Assembly (NCBI GenBank): GCA_937995555.1
Contig: CALKJX010000339.1
Coordinates: 1-9,976 of the forward strand
Direction of reading: 5' to 3'
Source: an uncultured Elioraea sp.
GTDB lineage: Bacteria > Pseudomonadota > Alphaproteobacteria > Acetobacterales > Acetobacteraceae
DNA: 9,976 nucleotides
The stretch's first letter is position 1. The number at the start of each line of letters is the position of its first letter. This document shows positions 6,645-9,976 of this stretch, piece after piece. Below the pieces are notes generated by a model. That model ran no database searches. It was not told where the DNA came from and worked only from the letters and a program-made list of their open reading frames with translations. Position numbers and translations under genes: made by a program.

Positions 6645-7796
6645 ATGGCATCGCCGCCGCCCAGTCGGCTTCGTCGGCTCCTGCTCACCGCCATCGCGAT
6701 GATGCTGCCGCTCGTGCTGGTCGGCGCGGTGGCCGAGGCGGTGCTGCGGTTCCTGCCGGTCGCCACCGGGCTGCGCAGCCAGCCGGTCAACGCCGAGACA
6801 CCGGTGTTCCGCTTCGCCGCCAACCGCGACTTTCTCTGGTCGATCGGCCCCGACTTCGCGATCGTCAATCGCGGGCGGACGAACAACGCGGGCTATGTCA
6901 GCGACATCGACTACGACCGCGACGATCGGCGGCCGCTGCTGGCCGTGATCGGCGATTCCTATGTCGAGGCGCTGATGGTGCCGTGGCGCCAGACGCTGCA
7001 GGCGCGGCTCGCACAGGCGGCCGCGCCGGAGGGACGGGTCTACGCGTTCGCCGCCTCCGGCGCACCGCTGTCGCAGTATCTCGTCTTCGCCGCTGCGGCC
7101 GTGCGCGACTATGGCGCGACGCATCTGGTGATCGTGGTGGTCGGCAACGATTTCGACGAGAGCCTCAGCACCTACAAGCACGGGCCGGGCTTCCACCTGT
7201 TCGTGCCGCGCGCCGATGGCGCACTCGAGCTCCACCGCTGCGACCTCGCGCCAAGCACGCTGCGCAGACTTGTCCAGCAATCGGCGCTGGCGCGCTATGT
7301 GATCTTCAATCTCCAGGGCAATCCGGCGGCGGGACGGCTGCGCGACCTGCTGCTCGGCACGGCGAGGGCGAGCGGCTATGTCGGCAACGTTCCCGCCGGG
7401 GCGGACCCAGCGCGCGTGCGGCTCTCGGAGGCCGCGATCGACCGGTTCCTCGACCTGCTGCCGGAGATGACCGGGCTCGCGCCAGAGCGCGTGCTGCTCG
7501 TGCTGGATGGCCGCCGGCCGGTGCTCTACACGCCCGACGGCCTCGCGGCGACCGAGGGGTCGTATTTCGCCCTGATGCGGCGCAGCCTGATGACCAAGGC
7601 CGCTGCGTCTGGGTTCGGCGTGCTCGATCTCGAACTGGTCTTCGCGGCCGAGCACCGGCGCACCGGGCGGCGCTTCGAGTTCGAGACGGACGCGCATTGG
7701 AGCGGCGAGGGCCATCGCGTCGCCGCCGAGGCCGTGATGACGGGCGAACTCTGGCGCGCGTTCCGGGCGAGCGAGCAGACCGCCGCCCGGAACTGA
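6645..7796 (+). CDS. Membrane-anchored SGNH-hydrolase / AlgX-AlgJ-like protein
   Basis: This 383-residue protein starts at ATG 6645, 6 nt after gaggag. A basic N-terminus (SRLRR) leads into one hydrophobic helix (residues about 11-34) with no clear cleavage site, so it is probably an inner-membrane anchor with a periplasmic body. SGNH-fold signatures are VIGDSYVEAL (nucleophile Ser105), Gly139 in FAASGAPLSQY as the oxyanion block, VVVGNDFDES (Asn168), and DAHWSGEGH (Asp349, His351) near the C-terminus. The D-x-H-W form is typical of AlgX/AlgJ-like and related SGNH acyl-transfer or esterase proteins rather than classical GDSL lipases. A role in adding or removing acyl groups on a cell-surface glycan is a reasonable inference, but no polysaccharide genes are nearby. 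It converges with the decarboxylase operon across a 27-nt gap. Confidence 0.8.
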   Translation: MASPPPSRLRRLLLTAIAMMLPLVLVGAVAEAVLRFLPVATGLRSQPVNAETPVFRFAANRDFLWSIGPDFAIVNRGRTNNAGYVSDIDYDRDDRRPLLAVIGDSYVEALMVPWRQTLQARLAQAAAPEGRVYAFAASGAPLSQYLVFAAAAVRDYGATHLVIVVVGNDFDESLSTYKHGPGFHLFVPRADGALELHRCDLAPSTLRRLVQQSALARYVIFNLQGNPAAGRLRDLLLGTARASGYVGNVPAGADPARVRLSEAAIDRFLDLLPEMTGLAPERVLLVLDGRRPVLYTPDGLAATEGSYFALMRRSLMTKAAASGFGVLDLELVFAAEHRRTGRRFEFETDAHWSGEGHRVAAEAVMTGELWRAFRASEQTAARN

Positions 7797-7823
7797 CGCG
7801 TCCCCCTTGATGCTGCCTCGCGC

Positions 7824-8219
7824 TCAGATCCCGCGCGCCTTGAACACCTCCTGCGCGACCTTGAACGCATCCAGGCTCGCCGGCACGCCGCAATAGACGA
7901 ACGCCTGCAGGCAGACCTCCTTGATCTCGTCCTTGGTGATGCCGTTCTCGAGCGCGCCGCCGATGTGCAGGCGCAGCTCGTTCGGCCGGTTCAGCGCGAT
8001 CAGCATCGCCATGTTGAGGAAGCTGCGCGTACGCCGGTCGAGCCCCGGGCGGTTCCAGATGATCCCCCAGCAATACTGGGTGGTGAACTCCTGGAACGCC
8101 TCCATGAAGTCGTCGGCCTTGGCGATCGAGGACTCGACATACTCCTTGCCGAGCACCGCCTTGCGGACCTCGAGCCCCTTGTCGAACAGCGTCTGGTTGA
8201 AGAACGGATCCTGCGGCAT
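7824..8219 (-). CDS. Carboxymuconolactone decarboxylase (CMD) family protein
   Basis: This small cytosolic protein has 131 residues. The start is ATG 8219 with gggaga about 6 nt upstream; a longer reading in the same frame lacks support. The family core is visible: RTRSFLNMAMLIALNR, then ELRLHIGGALENGITKDEIK and EVCLQAFVYCGVP. This resembles gamma-carboxymuconolactone decarboxylase (PcaC), the protocatechuate-branch enzyme. His85 in LRLH is at the family-conserved position. The C-x-x-C of AhpD-type peroxidase members is absent, so an AhpD role is unlikely. It is the last gene of a three-gene operon, 56 nt after the ComE-like gene, and no other protocatechuate gene is present. An auxiliary function on the substrate or product of the thiamine-diphosphate enzyme is therefore at least as likely as true PcaC activity. 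Confidence 0.9.
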   Translation of the reverse strand: MPQDPFFNQTLFDKGLEVRKAVLGKEYVESSIAKADDFMEAFQEFTTQYCWGIIWNRPGLDRRTRSFLNMAMLIALNRPNELRLHIGGALENGITKDEIKEVCLQAFVYCGVPASLDAFKVAQEVFKARGI

Positions 8220-8275
8220 CGGCGTCTCCCGTGATGGATCTGGCGCGCGGATGGTCGGGGCGACGGGCCGGAGGG

Positions 8276-8851
8276 TCAACCGGGGGCGAGACCGAGCTGC
8301 GCGCGGAACCGCGTCGCGAGATACGCCCCGTCGCGCGCCGGCAGCGCCTTGGGCGTGGGCTCGGCGCCGATGATCGCGCGGACGAGGGCAGGTCCGGCCG
8401 GCTGCGCGAGCCGCCCGCGCAGCGCCTCGATCCCGGCCATGTCGCGCACGGTCTGGCTCCACGCGAAGCCGCACGCCCCGGCGACGCGCGGCAGGTCGGT
8501 GCCGAGGCTGGTGTGGCTCTGCTGCATCCCGGTCTCGCCGAAATGCCCGTTGTCGAGCACCACGATCAGCAGGTTGGCGGGCTTCTGCGCGCCGATGGTG
8601 GCGAGCGCGCCAAGCCCCATCAGCGCCTCGCCGTCGCCGGTCAGCACCAGCACTGTCCGGTCCGGCTGGGCGAGTGCAAGGCCGAGGCCGATCATCGCCG
8701 CCCCGCCCATGGCACCCCAGAGGTAGAAGTTCGCGTCGTCGTCGCCGGCGGCGTAGAGGTCGTAGGCCGGGGTGCCGAGCCCGGCCACCGCCAGCAGCCC
8801 GGCCGGCCGGCCAGCCAGCAGCGCGCGCACGGCTTCGCGTCGTTCCAGCAT
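8276..8851 (-). CDS. Thiamine-diphosphate 2-oxoacid decarboxylase, cofactor-binding subunit (ComE-like, sulfopyruvate/phosphonopyruvate decarboxylase type)
   Basis: This 191-residue protein matches the C-terminal PP domain of ThDP enzymes. The diphosphate/Mg motif runs from GDGEALMGLGALATIG (GDG at 72-74) to VVLDNGHFGETG (Asn101). In this subclass the ALATIG and LDNGHFGETG stretches closely resemble the beta subunit of sulfopyruvate decarboxylase and the C-terminal half of phosphonopyruvate decarboxylase. AVAGLGTPAYDLY and LWGAMGGAA complete the fold. The start is ambiguous: ATG 8851 has ggaag 8 nt upstream, while GTG 8860 would overlap the alpha-subunit stop as GTGA; GTG 8866 is also possible. 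Either way the two genes are coupled. It must pair with the product of 8857-9396 to form the active site. Known substrates in the family are sulfopyruvate and phosphonopyruvate; which applies here is undecided. Confidence 0.88.
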   Translation of the reverse strand: MLERREAVRALLAGRPAGLLAVAGLGTPAYDLYAAGDDDANFYLWGAMGGAAMIGLGLALAQPDRTVLVLTGDGEALMGLGALATIGAQKPANLLIVVLDNGHFGETGMQQSHTSLGTDLPRVAGACGFAWSQTVRDMAGIEALRGRLAQPAGPALVRAIIGAEPTPKALPARDGAYLATRFRAQLGLAPG

Positions 8852-8856
8852 CGCGC

Positions 8857-9396
8857 TCACTTCCACACCTTCCGCCCGATCAGCCGCTGGGAGAGAAGCA
8901 CCGCCACCGCCTGCGACGCGCCGTAGGCGAGTGCTGCCGCCGCCTCCACCGTCTCGGCCGCGTCCTCGGCCCGATCGACCCGCTGCACCGCCACCCCCAT
9001 CACCTCCAGCACGGTCTCAGTGGCGCGGCTCATCGGCACCTGCCACGGGTTGAACTCGGCCCACTCGCCGCGCATGGTCACCAGCGTCAGGAAGGGCGCC
9101 CCGCAATTGCGGATCAGGCTCAGCATGTTGATGCAGTTGCCGACGCCGGAGGACTGCATCAGCAGCACCGCGCGTGCGCCCCCGAGCCAGGCGCCGACGC
9201 AGCCCGCCACCCCCTCCTCCTCGGTGGTCAGCGGCACCGCGCGCATCTTCGGATGCGCATGGGCGCGTGTGATCAAGGTCGCGTGGCCGGCATCCGGGAC
9301 GTAGTGCACCTGGGTGACGCCGGCGGCTTCGAGCGCGGCGAACACCTCGTCCTTCCAGGCGGCCGAGGCGGTATCGGCCGGGAGTGCGTGATCCAA
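8857..9396 (-). CDS. Thiamine-diphosphate 2-oxoacid decarboxylase, Pyr-domain subunit (ComD-like)
   Basis: This 179-residue protein matches the N-terminal Pyr domain of ThDP decarboxylases and is the partner of the ComE-like protein. The start is TTG 9396: gggagga lies 6 nt upstream, and no ATG or GTG at this end fits better. The VPDAGHATL segment (33-41) and the acidic cluster PLTTEEEGVA (55-64), which should hold the Glu that activates the cofactor, are clear. SSGVGNCINMLSLI (82-95) and MRGEWAEFNPWQVPM (108-122) follow. Together the subunits resemble sulfopyruvate decarboxylase ComDE, which converts sulfopyruvate to sulfoacetaldehyde, and the single-chain phosphonopyruvate decarboxylase. 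It is the first gene of the minus-strand operon. Having two separate chains favours the ComDE type slightly. Confidence 0.86.
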   Translation of the reverse strand: MDHALPADTASAAWKDEVFAALEAAGVTQVHYVPDAGHATLITRAHAHPKMRAVPLTTEEEGVAGCVGAWLGGARAVLLMQSSGVGNCINMLSLIRNCGAPFLTLVTMRGEWAEFNPWQVPMSRATETVLEVMGVAVQRVDRAEDAAETVEAAAALAYGASQAVAVLLSQRLIGRKVWK

Positions 9397-9468
9397 GGCG
9401 GGTCCTCCCTGCTAGGACGGCAGCATCGCCGCGCACGCAACGTCTGCCAACCCGGGCGGTGTTCGTCG

Positions 9469-9497
9469 TGGACGGATTAGGTTTTTTCTCCTATAAG
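9469..9497 (+). promoter_or_regulatory. Candidate sigma-70 promoter for the gene at 9546
   Basis: A -35-like tggacg (9469-9474) and a -10-like tataag (9492-9497) are separated by 17 nt. The spacer holds a ttttttctcct run, unusually AT rich for this window. Transcription would start about 50 nt before ATG 9546. The hexamers match the consensus at 4 of 6 and 5 of 6 positions. Confidence 0.5.
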
Positions 9498-9508
9498 GAC
9501 TGAAGTCC
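9497..9508. promoter_or_regulatory. Small inverted repeat at the predicted transcription start
   Basis: The sequence ggact-ga-agtcc is a perfect 5-bp inverted repeat. It overlaps the last base of the candidate -10 and the expected +1 of the rightmost gene. It could be an operator half-site pair or a 5'-leader stem. It is short and may be chance. Confidence 0.25.
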
Positions 9509-9545
9509 GGTGCGGCCGCCCCTCCCCGCCCGGAACGGAGCCGTC

Positions 9546-9976
9546 ATGCCCGCCCGCCTGCTCGCCCCGCCCCTCCTGGCCCTCCTCTCCTCCCCCGCCC
9601 TTGCCCAGCAGGTGATCGTCGGCGGCTCCGCCGCCGCCGGGCCCGACACCGCCTGGATCGTCGGCGGCGGGATCGGGCTCGTGCTCGCCCTGCTTGCCAC
9701 GCTGATCATCCTGCTGCACCGATCGATCCGCCGCTCCGCCGAGTGGTGCGGCGAGCCGCTGCCGGGTGCGACCGCCGCCGACGTGCAGGAGGCACGGCTC
9801 AGGGCCTTCGCGCTCGTCCAGGGCATGCCGCTCGGCGTGCCGGAGGGAACGGTGCGGGCCTGCATCGGCCTGTTCATCATCATCCTCGGCGTGGCGGCGA
9901 TCGTGTTCCAGCGCCAGCTCGGCCTCGGCACGACCGGCGAGCTCGCAGGGCTGCTCGACGGTGTCCCCGACTACCT
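9546..9976 (+). CDS. Exported or membrane protein of unknown function, 3'-truncated by window end
   Basis: The frame from ATG 9546 is open to the window edge, giving 143 codons. An upstream ggag 5 nt before ATG supports the start. Residues 1-20 look like a signal peptide ending ALA|QQ. A strong transmembrane helix follows at about 38-57 (WIVGGGIGLVLALLATLIIL), then a basic stretch HRSIRR, a soluble segment of about 45 residues, and a second helix at about 106-121. Just before the second helix is QGMPLGVPEGTVRA, a Pro/Gly-rich juxtamembrane motif. I do not recognise the family. It diverges from the ComDE-like operon and may share its regulatory region. Base composition and codon use match a real gene: codon third positions are almost all G or C. 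Confidence 0.75.
   Translation, partial: MPARLLAPPLLALLSSPALAQQVIVGGSAAAGPDTAWIVGGGIGLVLALLATLIILLHRSIRRSAEWCGEPLPGATAADVQEARLRAFALVQGMPLGVPEGTVRACIGLFIIILGVAAIVFQRQLGLGTTGELAGLLDGVPDY

Noticed and set aside
6512..6886. N-terminal extension of the oxidoreductase to 6886
   Set aside because: It would overlap the start of the divergent SGNH-type gene. The Rossmann motif sits normally near the N-terminus when ATG 6511 is used, and that start has a good Shine-Dalgarno.
5990..7810. A 606-codon plus-strand open frame
   Set aside because: It runs antisense to the oxidoreductase and then out of frame through the SGNH-type gene. Its translation is low-complexity Arg/Ala/Gly, as expected for a GC-rich shadow frame, and it has no recognisable motif.
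8220..8474. N-terminal extension of the CMD-family protein
   Set aside because: It would overlap the ComE-like gene and adds Arg-rich sequence unlike the family. ATG 8219 gives the usual family length and has a Shine-Dalgarno.
1..9976. CRISPR array, tRNA/rRNA genes, insertion sequence or phage genes
   Set aside because: No spaced direct repeats, no tRNA-like cloverleaf, and no transposase, integrase or phage-protein motifs were seen on either strand.

Overview
The window is about 10 kb of very GC-rich bacterial DNA (strong G/C at third codon positions, Shine-Dalgarno-led genes, one TTG start). The gene families and codon use suggest an alphaproteobacterium, perhaps Rhodospirillales/Acetobacteraceae. 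That placement is an inference from style, because there is no rRNA or other marker gene here.

Left block (1-4603, all +). The 3' end of a histidinol-dehydrogenase-like gene (HisD/HpsN superfamily) is followed 39 nt later by a complete CUT1-type ABC importer: a Tat-exported solute-binding protein, two permeases overlapping by ATGA, and a MalK/UgpC-type ATPase with a C-terminal accessory region. Spacing is tight throughout, so this looks like one transport-plus-oxidation operon. A perfect 12-bp hairpin between the binding-protein gene and the first permease probably sets their relative expression.

Middle (4604-5508, -). A decayed sensor-kinase gene converges on the operon with no gap between the two stop codons. 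Its sensor half is readable only by changing frame several times. The kinase core is missing, and the remains run straight into the C-terminal half of a receiver domain. A 41-nt near-perfect palindrome (5262-5302) lies inside it, at one of the frame changes.

Next (5509-7796). A beta-hydroxyacid dehydrogenase-type NAD(P) oxidoreductase (-) and a membrane-anchored SGNH-hydrolase/AlgX-J-like protein (+) diverge from a 133-nt gap.

Right block (7824-9396, -). A three-gene operon encodes the two subunits of a ComD/ComE-like thiamine-diphosphate 2-oxoacid decarboxylase (sulfopyruvate or phosphonopyruvate decarboxylase type) and a small carboxymuconolactone decarboxylase-family protein. A divergent gene at the right edge (from 9546) encodes an exported or membrane protein of unknown function, truncated by the window end. 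A plausible sigma-70 promoter lies in front of it.

Taken together, the HisD/HpsN-like dehydrogenase, sugar-type importer, beta-HAD oxidoreductase and split ComDE-like decarboxylase would fit catabolism of a small C3 sulfonate or a related 2-oxoacid. This is only a hypothesis: the specific markers (Xsc, SuyAB, SlcC) are not in the window, and each family also has members with other substrates.
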